DNA from: Mycobacterium asiaticum
GTDB lineage: Bacteria > Actinomycetota > Actinomycetes > Mycobacteriales > Mycobacteriaceae
Length of the DNA: 64,000 nt
Direction of reading: 5' to 3'
Assembly: GCF_001673635.1 (NCBI RefSeq)
Contig: NZ_LZMH01000069.1
Location: 62,001 to 126,000, forward strand
The notes under the pieces were generated by a model. That model was not told the origin of the DNA. It worked only from the letters and a program-made list of their open reading frames with translations, and did not search any database. The position numbers were made by a program, and so were the translations under genes. Shown piece by piece: positions 8,764 to 16,678 of this stretch (positions within the stretch are counted from its first letter, which is position 1; each line of letters starts with the position of its first letter).

Positions 8764-9355
8764 ACTCACCTGCCGCGACGATCTCGTCTCTCAACCGTTG
8801 AAGTGCGCGATGCTGAGCCACCCGAACCGCTCCCGTGGTGCTGCCCACCGCGGCGGCGGTCTCCTCTGCGCTCAGGCCGACCACGACCCGCAGGACCAGG
8901 ATCTCGCGCTGTTTGGCCGGCAGGATCTCGAGCAGTTCATTCATCCGCGTGACCGAATCGGCTTCGATGGCCCGCTGTTCCGGCCCTGCGTCCGCCGAAC
9001 GGCGCTCGGGCACCTCTTCGGCGGGATAGGCCAGGTTCCGGCCGGCGGCGCGGTGTGCGTCGGCGACCTTGTGTGCTGCGATGCCGTACAAGAAGGCCAG
9101 GAACGGGCGCCCCCGGTCCCGGTAGCGCGGCAGCGCCGTAATGGTGGCCAAGCAGACCTCCTGAGCCACGTCGTCTGCTGACAAGCCGCTCCGCTCGACC
9201 GTGCCGACTCGCGCTCGGCAATATCGGACGACGATCGGACGAATGGTCTCCAGCACCTCCCGAAGGGCATTCCGGTCCCCTGCGGCGGCCTCCGCGACCA
9301 CAGCGTCGAGACGTTCCCCTTGCATTGTCATCGACGCTGGTTTCTCCAAAGTCAC
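8756..9355 (-). CDS. sigD: ECF RNA polymerase sigma factor SigD
   Basis: This 199-residue sigma factor has region 2 (VVRYCRARVG to AFLYGIAAHKVAD, with the -10 recognition helix) and region 4 (LPAKQREILVLRVVVGLSAEETAAAVGSTTGAVRVAQHRA, the -35 helix-turn-helix). There is no region 3, as usual for ECF factors. It closely matches Rv3414c. The start is a GTG at 9355, with an ATG at 9331 (MTMQGERLDA) as a good alternative. The gene is followed by its anti-sigma factor with an 8-base overlap. In M. tuberculosis SigD is linked to the stringent response and stationary-phase genes. Confidence 0.95.
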   Translation of the reverse strand: MTLEKPASMTMQGERLDAVVAEAAAGDRNALREVLETIRPIVVRYCRARVGTVERSGLSADDVAQEVCLATITALPRYRDRGRPFLAFLYGIAAHKVADAHRAAGRNLAYPAEEVPERRSADAGPEQRAIEADSVTRMNELLEILPAKQREILVLRVVVGLSAEETAAAVGSTTGAVRVAQHRALQRLRDEIVAAGEYA

Positions 9356-9411
9356 AAACGGGACTCATCCCGGGCTAACTCGATGATCGACAATAACGGG
9401 CGGACAGGACG

Positions 9412-10260
9412 TCAGGCGGTACGCCAGATTCCGCCAGCGCGTTGCACCTCACCTGCGCAAATATCCCGGATTTCGACGAGTTCGCGCAGCCCTTGTGCTT
9501 CAACCGTGACGCTTCCGGTATCGATCAGCAAGCAAGCCAGCGCCCAGCGCAGCGGCCGCAATCCGAGCGGTCCGGTGGCCTCGAGCGCCCGCTGCGCGAC
9601 GTCGCGGGCCCGCTCGACCGCCCCGCTGCTGCACAGGGCCGCCGCCAGCACGACGTCGCTCTTGACCCGATGGCGCGCCGACGCGCCGGTCATGACCTGC
9701 GCCAGCTCGACCGCCTCCTGCGCCCGACTGACCGCGGTCGCACCGTCGCCGGAGGCCATCGCCAGTTCGGCGCCCACCCACCGGCGGCGCACCGCCAGGC
9801 GGTCGGCCGTCGCCGCCGGCAGGTCGGTGCCGTCGAGCAACGTGTCACAGCGGGCCAGCAATCGCTCCGCCGCCCCGAAGCGGCCGACGCCCAGCGCGTC
9901 GGCCGCCAACCCCACCAAAGCATCGGCACCCGCCTCCGGATCCTGGCCCGCCAGCGCGAACGCGCGGCCGTCCCAGCGGCGCGCCAGGGCATGCCAGCCC
10001 AATTGCCGCAGGAACGATCCGTGGGTGCTGTGCGCCAGGGAGGCCAGCGGGCCGGCTTGCTGCTGCCCGCGCAGCGCGGCCAGGTCGGTGTATGCGCTGC
10101 CGTACCTGCCCTGCCCGCCGGCGGCGACGGCGCGCAGCCAGAGCTGTCGCGGGGTGGTTGCCGTGGGCAGCGGCCAGGTGCCCGGCCGGCTGCCGAAAGC
10201 AGCCTCGGCCAGCTCGTTTGCTGGACCCCTAGCCGCGGAACTGGAACGGGTTTCAATCAC
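9412..10260 (-). CDS. Helical-repeat protein of unknown function (Rv3415c-like)
   Basis: This 282-residue Ala/Leu-rich protein is predicted to be almost wholly helical, with TPR-like pairs such as AGQGRYGSAYTDLAAL and FGAAERLLARCDTLLDG. No catalytic motif is visible. It starts at a GTG (10260) and lies 56 bases upstream of sigD on the same strand, as Rv3415c does. It may therefore be co-expressed with sigD-rsdA, though no role in that pathway is established. Confidence 0.75.
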   Translation of the reverse strand: MIETRSSSAARGPANELAEAAFGSRPGTWPLPTATTPRQLWLRAVAAGGQGRYGSAYTDLAALRGQQQAGPLASLAHSTHGSFLRQLGWHALARRWDGRAFALAGQDPEAGADALVGLAADALGVGRFGAAERLLARCDTLLDGTDLPAATADRLAVRRRWVGAELAMASGDGATAVSRAQEAVELAQVMTGASARHRVKSDVVLAAALCSSGAVERARDVAQRALEATGPLGLRPLRWALACLLIDTGSVTVEAQGLRELVEIRDICAGEVQRAGGIWRTA

Positions 10261-10492
10261 CGTGATAGAAGCCGCCTCAATGGTAAAAAGTTTGTGCGAT
10301 CCGTGTTACCGGAATATTACTCACAGCCCTTCATGTGCCAATTACAAGACGCTCACGTCAGCGGTTTGAGCAGGCGTTTTGCGATAACGTTCCGATCCGG
10401 TTAGCACACCTAGTCGTCGGCTAAAGCGCCACAGATGAACGCGAAGTTAATTCTCTTACAACGCGTGCGTATTTCGCCACAACGCACGCCTA

Positions 10493-10522
10493 TTGACGGC
10501 AATTCGTTAGCACCCCTAGCGT
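10493..10522 (+). promoter_or_regulatory. Candidate sigma-A-type promoter for whiB3
   Basis: TTGACG at 10493-10498 and TAGCGT at 10517-10522 are separated by 18 bases, a reasonable -35/-10 pair. Transcription would begin near 10530, giving a leader of about 100 bases before the whiB3 ATG. The -10 box lies inside the palindrome at 10511-10531. The assignment is by pattern only. Confidence 0.4.
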
Positions 10523-10531
10523 CTAGGAGTG
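10511..10531. promoter_or_regulatory. Palindrome over the candidate whiB3 -10 box
   Basis: CACCCCTAG-CGT-CTAGGAGTG is a 9-base inverted repeat with one mismatch and a 3-base centre. It covers the proposed -10 box and start point, so a bound protein would block transcription. The regulator is unknown. Confidence 0.45.
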
Positions 10532-10632
10532 TTCGGTGTAGTCATCGGTGACGCCACTGCCAATTCAGTTGCACACTCGCCCTGATCGCGAGCCTATCCG
10601 CATCAGGTGCGCCGTGCAGAGAGGAATCAGCA

Positions 10633-10941
10633 ATGCCACAGCCGGAGCAGCTACCTGGACCCAACGCCGACATCTGGAACTGGCAGTTACAGGGGTTGTG
10701 CCGCGGCGTCGACTCGTCCATGTTCTTCCACCCTGACGGTGAGCGTGGCCGGGCCCGCATGCAACGCGAGCAGCGTGCCAAGGAGATGTGCCGGCGGTGT
10801 CCGGTGATCGACGAGTGCCGCACCCACGCGTTGGATGTCGGCGAGCCCTACGGGGTGTGGGGCGGTCTGTCGGAATCCGAGCGCGACATGCTGCTCAAGG
10901 GTTCCATCGGACGCGGTCGCGGGATCCGGCGCTCGGCCTGA
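10633..10941 (+). CDS. whiB3: WhiB3, iron-sulfur redox-sensing transcription factor
   Basis: This 102-residue WhiB-family protein has all four cluster-binding cysteines: Cys23, Cys53, Cys56 and Cys62. The C-terminal GVWGG turn and a basic tail (GRGRGIRR) for DNA contact follow. WhiB3 binds a [4Fe-4S] cluster sensitive to O2 and NO, contacts the principal sigma factor, and in M. tuberculosis controls polyketide lipids and redox balance. The ATG at 10633 is preceded by GAGAGGAA. Sequence and position match Rv3416. Confidence 0.96.
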   Translation: MPQPEQLPGPNADIWNWQLQGLCRGVDSSMFFHPDGERGRARMQREQRAKEMCRRCPVIDECRTHALDVGEPYGVWGGLSESERDMLLKGSIGRGRGIRRSA

Positions 10942-10954
10942 GTCCTCCTAGACG

Positions 10955-10990
10955 ACGCAGGTCCGGGGTGCCTAGCCTCCGGGCCTGCGT
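10955..10990 (+). terminator. Hairpin terminator after whiB3
   Basis: ACGCAGGTCCGG (10955-10966) pairs with CCGGGCCTGCGT (10979-10990), a 12-base stem with one G-U pair and a 12-base loop. It starts 13 bases after the whiB3 stop. It lacks a T-tract, as is common for mycobacterial terminators. Confidence 0.65.
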
Positions 10991-11013
10991 TCGTGTCTCG
11001 CGCCTGTTGGGCG

Positions 11014-11072
11014 CCGAGCGTGGGCCGCGCGCGCGAAGCGCTGCGAAATTCATCCATTAGGCCCACGTTCGG
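11014..11072. repeat. Inverted repeat with CCGAGCGTGGGCC arms
   Basis: CCGAGCGTGGGCC (11014-11026) and GGCCCACGTTCGG (11060-11072) are inverse copies with one mismatch and a 33-base loop. They lie between the convergent whiB3 and DUF4185 genes. The arm sequence is shared with the inverted repeat at 1519-1577, so this looks like a dispersed element. It could also help end transcription here. Confidence 0.5.
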
Positions 11073-11081
11073 TGACCCCGT

Positions 11082-12137
11082 TCAGCGGTGCGGGTGCACC
11101 ACGATGTGCTGGGTGTTGTAGATCTGTGGCCCGTCCTTCGGCGAATGCCACTGACTGCCGAAGATGTGCAGGTTGTCCAGCGTGGATCCTGGCAGGATGA
11201 ATCCCCCGTAGTTCTGCGGGACGAAGTTGGCCGCGTCCGGATCATGCTGCTGCATGGCGAGGGTCGCCGCGCCGTCGCTGAAGATCTCGGTGGGCCCGTC
11301 CCGACCCACCTGCACCCGGACGGCGCCGAATCCGATCGAGGCGTCGAATCCGACGAGGACCGGTCTGCCGTCGACCTCGCGGAAGCTGAGTTCTCCGTAG
11401 TTGCCGGGGCTCAAGGGCTTTGCGGCCAATTCACCCGGCCGGCCCCAGTGGGTGCCGGTCCATGGCCGCCACGCGCTGCGGTCGGTCACCTCAGCGGCAT
11501 CGACGCGGTACATGGTGACGGGCAGAGTCCGGTCGAACGAATCCGCGGCGATGTAGACGTCACCGTCGGCGGCCTGATAACCGCTGATCTGGGTGGGATG
11601 GCCGGGGTCCGGCGCGGGTGTCCAGGGTCGCCATGATCCGTCGATGGGGCACCAACCGGCCGACGGGTCGTCGGTGACCTGCACCAGCCAGGACCCGCCG
11701 TCGGGGACGAGGTCGCTGGTGCCGGTGACCATCATGTACGTCGTCCCGTCAAGCAGCTCAATACTGCCCGCGGGCAACGTGTTTCGTCCGTGGGCGGGTG
11801 GGGGTGGCGGGAACAGCACGGTCCTGCTTCCGGAGGGTCCGGTGAGCGGCCGGCCGAACCGCACCCGTCCTGCCGAGTCGAGTGACACCGGCACCGCCAC
11901 CGACGGGTAGTGCGGGTCCGCGCCGACGTGGTCACCGCGAAACGAGTCGCCGAACACCGCGACGAGCTTCCCGTTGGGCAGCCGGACGATCTCGCCCAGG
12001 TCGGCGGCGCCTATGCCGCGGATGCCGCGACGCGCTCCCGTCCCGGCGACCGCACCCAGGTTGCGCGACTGGCCCCGGCCCAGGCTCGCGTGCGAGAAGG
12101 CAAGCGCCCCCGGCCCATCGGACCGGGGGCGCTTCAT
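11082..12137 (-). CDS. DUF4185 domain protein, possibly 5'-truncated
   Basis: From the ATG at 12137 this is 351 residues. A DUF4185 beta-propeller-like domain starts near residue 28 (LGAVAGTGARRG, GKLVAVFGDSFRG) and runs to the C-terminus (TTYMMVTGT, LDNLHIFGSQWHSP). Many family members are exported and may act on carbohydrates, but no signal peptide is visible here. The first 12 codons coincide with a strong hairpin that looks like the terminator of the upstream gene, and no ribosome site precedes the ATG. The original 5' end may therefore have been lost. The gene is absent at this position in M. tuberculosis. Confidence 0.6.
   Translation of the reverse strand: MKRPRSDGPGALAFSHASLGRGQSRNLGAVAGTGARRGIRGIGAADLGEIVRLPNGKLVAVFGDSFRGDHVGADPHYPSVAVPVSLDSAGRVRFGRPLTGPSGSRTVLFPPPPPAHGRNTLPAGSIELLDGTTYMMVTGTSDLVPDGGSWLVQVTDDPSAGWCPIDGSWRPWTPAPDPGHPTQISGYQAADGDVYIAADSFDRTLPVTMYRVDAAEVTDRSAWRPWTGTHWGRPGELAAKPLSPGNYGELSFREVDGRPVLVGFDASIGFGAVRVQVGRDGPTEIFSDGAATLAMQQHDPDAANFVPQNYGGFILPGSTLDNLHIFGSQWHSPKDGPQIYNTQHIVVHPHR
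12102..12134 (-). terminator. Perfect 12-bp stem hairpin after the broken LLM gene
   Basis: AAGCGCCCCCGG and its exact inverse are separated by a 9-base loop. The hairpin begins 31 bases after the stop of the luciferase-like pseudogene and fits a terminator for it. It also lies over the first codons of the DUF4185 frame, which casts doubt on that gene's start. Confidence 0.65.
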
Positions 12138-12165
12138 GCAGCCGAATGTAGCGCGCGGTGCTGCG

Positions 12166-13089
12166 TTAAGCGTCGATGAGCGGGCGCAGCGCCTCGCCGA
12201 CCTTCGTGATGACACCGGGCGTGTAACCGTGCGTCGGAAGGTTCACGATCACTCCGTCGATGCCCACGTCGAGGACCCGACGCTTGATGTCGTCGGCTAT
12301 CTGTTCGATGCTGCCGGTGACCGCGCGACCTCCTTGGGCCTCGCCGATATCGGTGGGGGCGCCGTACCCGTCGACCACAACTGTCAGCAACGCGCTGGTT
12401 TCCAACGTCGCCGGGTCTCTGTCGAATTCGGCGCAGCGTTATTTCAGTACATCGAGCTTGGCGGGCAGCTGGTCGATGTCGGCGATGAGGTTGAGGTGGT
12501 CGGCGTAGCGGGCGGCCAGGCGGAACGTCTTCTTCTCGCCGCTGCCGCCGAGCATCACCGGAATGTGGTCCCGGTAGCGAGGTTCGTTGATGGCGCTTTC
12601 GGTGCGATACCACTTGCCGGTGAAGGTGGGGCGCTCGCCGTGCACCATCGGGAGGATGATCTGCAGCGCCTCTTCGAGCTTTTCGAACCGCTCGGTGAAG
12701 GTGTCGAACTCGAAGCCCAGTTGCTGGTGTTCCAGCTCGAACCAGCCCGCCCCGATGCCGAGGATGGCCCTACCGGCGCTGATCACGTCCAGAGTGGTGA
12801 TGATTTTCGCGAGCAGGGTCGGGTTGCGGTAGGTGTTGCCGGTGACAAGCGTGGACAGCTGGACATTTTCGACGGCCGGGGCCAATGCCGCCAGCGCGGT
12901 GTAGGCCTCGAGCATGGGTTCATCGGGCTCACCGAGTCCCGGCAGTTGATGAAAGTGGTCCATCAACAGAACCGTGTCGAACCCGGCGGCTTCGGCCTCC
13001 TGGGCTTGGGCCTTGACGGCGGGAAATAGTTCGGCGACGGGCGTGCCGTAGGAGAAGTTGGGAATCTGTAATCCAAGGCGAATAGTCAC
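12166..13089 (-). pseudogene. F420-type luciferase-like (LLM) oxidoreductase, broken by an in-frame stop
   Basis: The frame from GTG 13089 encodes an LLM-family protein (IRLGLQIPNFSYG, FDTVLLMDHFHQL, ILGIGAGWFELEHQ, PVMLGGSGEKKTF). It would be 307 residues long but carries TAA at 12439-12441 as codon 217. The family sequence continues in the same frame on the other side (RCAEFDRDPATLETSALL, then GSIEQIADDIKRRV). A single C-to-T change from CAA would explain the stop. The family uses cofactor F420 or FMN for hydride transfer. The first part alone lacks the C-terminal barrel strands, so it is probably inactive. Confidence 0.8.
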
Positions 13090-13177
13090 GCCTGGGTGCA
13101 ACGGCAACCTGTGCCGGTTTCTTCCGCGCCGCTCCGAATTGGTCCCACGCGCGGCCGTGCGGCGGCACACTGACGCG

Positions 13178-13630
13178 ATGAACATACAACCGACGGACGA
13201 AGACTCAGCGACCGAAGGCACGGTGACCGTCACTGAAGCCGGAACCGGGACCTACACCCAGCAGATCTCCGCCGGACGGCACAGCCTTGTCGCCGACGAA
13301 CCGCAACCGATCGGCGATGACACCGGTCCCACACCGTACGACCTGCTGTTGTCCGCACTCGGGGCATGCACGTCCATGACGGTTCGCATGTACGCCAACC
13401 GCAAGGGCTGGCCGCTTGAGCGGGTTCGGGTGACGTTGCAGCACAAGCGGATTCACGCGAAGGACTGCGCGGACTGCGAGACCAAAATCGGCTGGGTCGA
13501 TCATATCGATCGCGACATCGAGCTCACCGGCGACCTCGACGATTCGCAACGGCAGCGGTTGATGCAGATCGCCGACCGTTGCCCCGTGCACCAGACGCTG
13601 ACCTCAGCGGTTCACATCACGACGCGCTGA
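13178..13630 (+). CDS. OsmC/Ohr-family protein
   Basis: This 150-residue protein matches the OsmC family. It has the two reactive cysteines at Cys64 (LGACTSMT) and Cys135 (DRCPVHQ). These form the peroxidatic/resolving pair that reduces organic hydroperoxides. An additional Cys97/Cys100 pair (CADC) is less usual. I chose the ATG at 13178 because the domain begins soon after and the longer frame overlaps the upstream LLM gene. It is convergent with the LysR gene, and the tails overlap by 14 bases. Confidence 0.85.
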   Translation: MNIQPTDEDSATEGTVTVTEAGTGTYTQQISAGRHSLVADEPQPIGDDTGPTPYDLLLSALGACTSMTVRMYANRKGWPLERVRVTLQHKRIHAKDCADCETKIGWVDHIDRDIELTGDLDDSQRQRLMQIADRCPVHQTLTSAVHITTR

Positions 13631-14468
13631 TCTGTTCAAGGAACGCACGTGCCGCCCGCGAAGCCCTGGCAGAGACCGCAATTCCGAGGCGCCGCACGGT
13701 CTTGGGCACCAGCGGTCGTACGGCAACGCCGGGCAGCTCGGGCAGGCCGGCGCGGGGCAGGATGGTCACCCCGAGCCCGGCCCGCACGATTTCGAGAGCC
13801 GCCGGGATCTCGCGGGCGTCGAAGGCCAGGTCGAGCTCGACGCCCTGGCGCCGCGCGATCGGCATGAACACGTCCGCGCACCCGCCCTTGCCCCGAACAA
13901 AGGGTTCGGTGGCCAGGTCGGTATAGGTGATGCTGTCCTTGGCCGCCAACTTATCGTCGGCCGGGACCACCGCGACCATGTCCTGTTCGCCCAGCACCGC
14001 TGACTCGAGGCCTTTGATGGGCAGGCTGACCACACCGGCTTCGGCGGCACCCTGGTCGAGCCAGTCCCGGATCTCCTCCTCGCTTCCTTCCAACAGCCGG
14101 ATGGTGACCGCAGGATGGCGCCGGGCATACGTGCGCAGCTGCGGAGCGACGAACGTCGCGGTCGCCGTCGGCAGGCTCGCCAGATAGAGCGTTCCGGTGA
14201 CGTCACCGGCCAAACCCGCGACTTCGGTGCGCATCAATGTCAAGTGCTGCAGCGCTTTTCGCGCGTGATCGAGAGCCACCGAACCGGCCTCGGTGAGGGA
14301 GATTCCGTCGCGGTGACGGATCAGCAGCGGCAGCCCCAGTTCCTTCTCCAGCGCCGCAACCGCGCGGCTGGTAGCGGGCTGCGACAACCCGAGCCGCCGG
14401 CTGGCTGCGGTGAAGCCACCGTGGTCGACCACCGTCACGAACGTGTTCAGCTGCAACAGGGTCGGCAT
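13617..14468 (-). CDS. LysR-family transcriptional regulator
   Basis: This 283-residue regulator has an N-terminal winged helix-turn-helix (LLQLNTFVTVVDHGGFTAASRRLGLSQPATSRAVAALE) and a periplasmic-binding-type effector domain from about residue 90. The start at 14468 is preceded by GGAGG. It is divergent from the cupin gene at 14586, the classic arrangement for a LysR regulator and its target. The effector is unknown. Confidence 0.9.
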   Translation of the reverse strand: MPTLLQLNTFVTVVDHGGFTAASRRLGLSQPATSRAVAALEKELGLPLLIRHRDGISLTEAGSVALDHARKALQHLTLMRTEVAGLAGDVTGTLYLASLPTATATFVAPQLRTYARRHPAVTIRLLEGSEEEIRDWLDQGAAEAGVVSLPIKGLESAVLGEQDMVAVVPADDKLAAKDSITYTDLATEPFVRGKGGCADVFMPIARRQGVELDLAFDAREIPAALEIVRAGLGVTILPRAGLPELPGVAVRPLVPKTVRRLGIAVSARASRAARAFLEQISAS

Positions 14469-14484
14469 CGATCCTCCATCACGC

Positions 14485-14499
14485 GCCTGCCATGCAGGC
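14485..14499. promoter_or_regulatory. Palindrome GCCTGC-N3-GCAGGC in the LysR/cupin gap
   Basis: This short perfect inverted repeat lies 17 bases upstream of the LysR start in the 117-base divergent gap. It is a candidate autoregulatory site, though it does not have the usual T-N11-A LysR spacing. Confidence 0.35.
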
Positions 14500-14585
14500 A
14501 TATCACTAGTCTTATGGATGCTTTGCATTCTAGAAGGTTTGGGTAATGATGCGGAATGCAGCCTGGACACTAGAAGGAGATTCCG

Positions 14586-14951
14586 ATGAGTAGCATTGCG
14601 ACGTCGAATGTGATTGCGCCACAAGACCTTGCCTGGCACCAGACCGAGCTCGGTCGCGACTTCTGGGTCACCGACGATTTGGTCGGATCCCAGTACTCCG
14701 CGCTGTTCAGTGCACAGCTGACGAAGTTCGGCCCTGGCGGGGGATCCGCCCCGCACCGGCACGACTACAACCATGCGTTCTACTTCGTGAGCGGCACCGG
14801 CCGTGTGCGACTGGGCGCCCAATTCAGCCGGACAACACCGGGCACCTTCGTCAAGGTTCCGGCGGACATGGTGCACAGCCTCGTCAACGTGGGGTCCGAC
14901 GATCTCGTGTTCCTGGTCATTTACGACCCACCGCACGTCGCGACCGACTGA
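14586..14951 (+). CDS. Cupin-domain protein
   Basis: This 121-residue protein has a single cupin barrel. Its motif 1 reads PHRHDYNHAFYFVSGTG, with His residues for a divalent metal, and motif 2 ends in ADMVHSLVN. A strong ribosome site (AGAAGGAG) precedes the ATG. It is divergent from the LysR gene and probably controlled by it. Small single-cupin proteins act as dioxygenases, isomerases or sensors, and the substrate cannot be told here. Confidence 0.8.
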   Translation: MSSIATSNVIAPQDLAWHQTELGRDFWVTDDLVGSQYSALFSAQLTKFGPGGGSAPHRHDYNHAFYFVSGTGRVRLGAQFSRTTPGTFVKVPADMVHSLVNVGSDDLVFLVIYDPPHVATD

Positions 14952-14990
14952 GATCGTTTCAACTCAGATGATTCGGGGTAGGCCCGGCGC

Positions 14991-15755
14991 ATGTACAAAG
15001 GCGTACCCTTGGCGGCCGCACTACTCGCCGCGGCCGTCGCACCGCTAGCGGCGTGCGGCAATCAGCAGGGTGGACAATCCGGCACGTCATCGTCTTCCGC
15101 GCAGTCCGGGTCGGACCGTATGACGACTCAGGTGAAGAGCACTGACGGCACCCAGGTCGCCACCGCGACGTTCGAGTTCGCCAACGGCTATGCGACCGTG
15201 ACGGTGGAGGCCGGCCCCAACCAGGTTCTGAGCCCGGGGTTTCACGGGCTTCAGATCCATTCGGTCGGCAGATGTGATGCCGATTCCGGGTCCGCCGAAG
15301 GAGCTTTCAGCTCCGCCGGAGACGTCTATCAAGCAGCGAATCACACCGGCTACCCCGCAAGTGGCGAACTGACCGCGCTGCAGGTGCGCACGGACGGCTC
15401 GGCCAAACTCGTCACCACCAGCAACCTGTTCACCGCCGCGGACCTTCGAAGCAATTCCGGTACCTCTTTGGTCATCCATCAGACCGCGGATAACTTGGGC
15501 GGCAGTCCCACTGGGGATTCAGGTAAGCGGGTGGCGTGCGGTGTCATTGCCGCGCCCGCGGCGACAACAACGTCGTCCACCACCACCACACCGACGACTA
15601 GCGTCAGTACGGTCACCACCACTGTTGTTGTGCCGCCGCCGGAAACGATCACCAGCACCAGCACGGTGACCAGTACGACCAGTACCACCACCAGCCCCGG
15701 CGTTCCGACCGTCACCTCCACGGCGCCAAAGACCGCGACGACTGTGCCCGGCTGA
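14991..15755 (+). CDS. Superoxide dismutase-like lipoprotein with degenerate metal site
   Basis: This 254-residue protein has a signal peptide ending in a lipobox (LAAC, acylated Cys22). A Ser-rich linker and a Cu/Zn superoxide dismutase fold follow at about residues 45-178. Conserved fold residues are present: HGLQIH (85-90), the Cys95/Cys173 disulfide pair and VIH with His153. However, the first copper His is Gln88, the bridging-His/GHFNP region is DVYQAA, and the His-x-x-Gly-Asp region is ASGEL. Dismutase activity is therefore unlikely. The C-terminal 75 residues are Thr/Ser/Pro/Val-rich and could be glycosylated. It may act as a structural or copper-handling envelope protein. Confidence 0.75.
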   Translation: MYKGVPLAAALLAAAVAPLAACGNQQGGQSGTSSSSAQSGSDRMTTQVKSTDGTQVATATFEFANGYATVTVEAGPNQVLSPGFHGLQIHSVGRCDADSGSAEGAFSSAGDVYQAANHTGYPASGELTALQVRTDGSAKLVTTSNLFTAADLRSNSGTSLVIHQTADNLGGSPTGDSGKRVACGVIAAPAATTTSSTTTTPTTSVSTVTTTVVVPPPETITSTSTVTSTTSTTTSPGVPTVTSTAPKTATTVPG

Positions 15756-15787
15756 CGCCCGCTCGGCGCTCGGCGCTCGCCGTAGCA

Positions 15788-16645
15788 TCACTGTCCTGAC
15801 GAGTCACCCGTCAAGTGCCGCAGGATCGCCGGAAAAACGAGCTCGGAGTAGTCCAGGTGCGGTGCGTGTTTCGCGCCTTCGACACTGAGTAACTCCGAGC
15901 GTGGATACAGCTTCGAGACGTGGCGGCTGTTCGCGTACGGCGCCGCGGAGTCCCGAGTGCCCCACACCACCAGCACCGGGCGCGGATGCCTTCCCACCGC
16001 GACCCACTGATCCCCGGCGTTGACCGGAAAGTTGATGACCGTCGAAGCGAAAGATTCTGCGACTCCGGGGAATTGCAGTTGTTCGCGGGCACGCCGGTTG
16101 TAATCGGGGAACTGGTGGGGCCGGCTCAAGTGCTCTTTGTCCAGACGGTTGATCACGTCGTCGATATGGCGAGCCAGGAATTTGGCGGCACCGGGCAGTC
16201 GTAACGCCAGCTTGCCGATGTGTGTCAGCGGTCCGCCCACGTACAGGGCGGGTGCGATGAGCGTGAGGCTGGTGACACGGTCGGGAGCTTCGGCGGCGAA
16301 GCGCGTGATGATCACCCCGCCCATCGACCAACCGATCAAATGCATGGTGTCGATGCCCAGTGCGTCGAGCAGTTCGCGCAGTTGCGCCACGTACAGGTCG
16401 AGGTCGTAGCGCACAGCCGGCCGATCCGACAGTCCGCGACCGAAATGGTCATAGCGAAGCACCCGGAACCCTTGATCGGCAAGCGTTTCGGCGAGCGACT
16501 CCCACGCGTAGCTGGGTGTGACGAGACCGTGCACCAACACCACCCACGGGCCGTGGTCGCCGACCACGTGGTACGCCGTGACGCCGTGGGACAGCGTGGC
16601 CGATCCCGCCCGCGCCGCCTCCCGCGCGGTCGCCAATGTCTGCAT
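15788..16645 (-). CDS. Alpha/beta hydrolase
   Basis: This 285-residue hydrolase has its oxyanion region at VLVHGLVTP, a nucleophile elbow GWSMGG (Ser107), a likely acid in WGTRDSAAP and a histidine in KHAPHLDY. The triad looks complete. The start is the ATG at 16645 (MQTLATAREA). The longer frame upstream runs through the large hairpin and has no family support. No signal peptide is visible. The substrate is unknown, and the gene has no partner in an operon. Confidence 0.82.
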   Translation of the reverse strand: MQTLATAREAARAGSATLSHGVTAYHVVGDHGPWVVLVHGLVTPSYAWESLAETLADQGFRVLRYDHFGRGLSDRPAVRYDLDLYVAQLRELLDALGIDTMHLIGWSMGGVIITRFAAEAPDRVTSLTLIAPALYVGGPLTHIGKLALRLPGAAKFLARHIDDVINRLDKEHLSRPHQFPDYNRRAREQLQFPGVAESFASTVINFPVNAGDQWVAVGRHPRPVLVVWGTRDSAAPYANSRHVSKLYPRSELLSVEGAKHAPHLDYSELVFPAILRHLTGDSSGQ

Positions 16646-16678
16646 GCCCCGCAGCGTATCTTCCGCTCGTTGTTGCGC

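Larger units (their letters stand above)
10261..10632. other. Divergent intergenic region upstream of whiB3
   Basis: This 372-base gap has no gene that I can support. Besides the promoter-like and palindromic sites listed separately, it holds an inverted repeat GCGTGCGT-N11-ACGCACGC at 10463-10489. It is less GC-rich than the flanking genes (for example the runs near 10270-10330 and 10430-10460). The length and repeats suit a regulatory region, consistent with whiB3 being controlled by several factors in M. tuberculosis. Confidence 0.5.

Noticed and set aside
13090..13233. N-terminal extension of the broken LLM gene
   Set aside because: The extension has no family-like sequence and overlaps the OsmC gene start. 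The conserved fold starts at GTG 13089.
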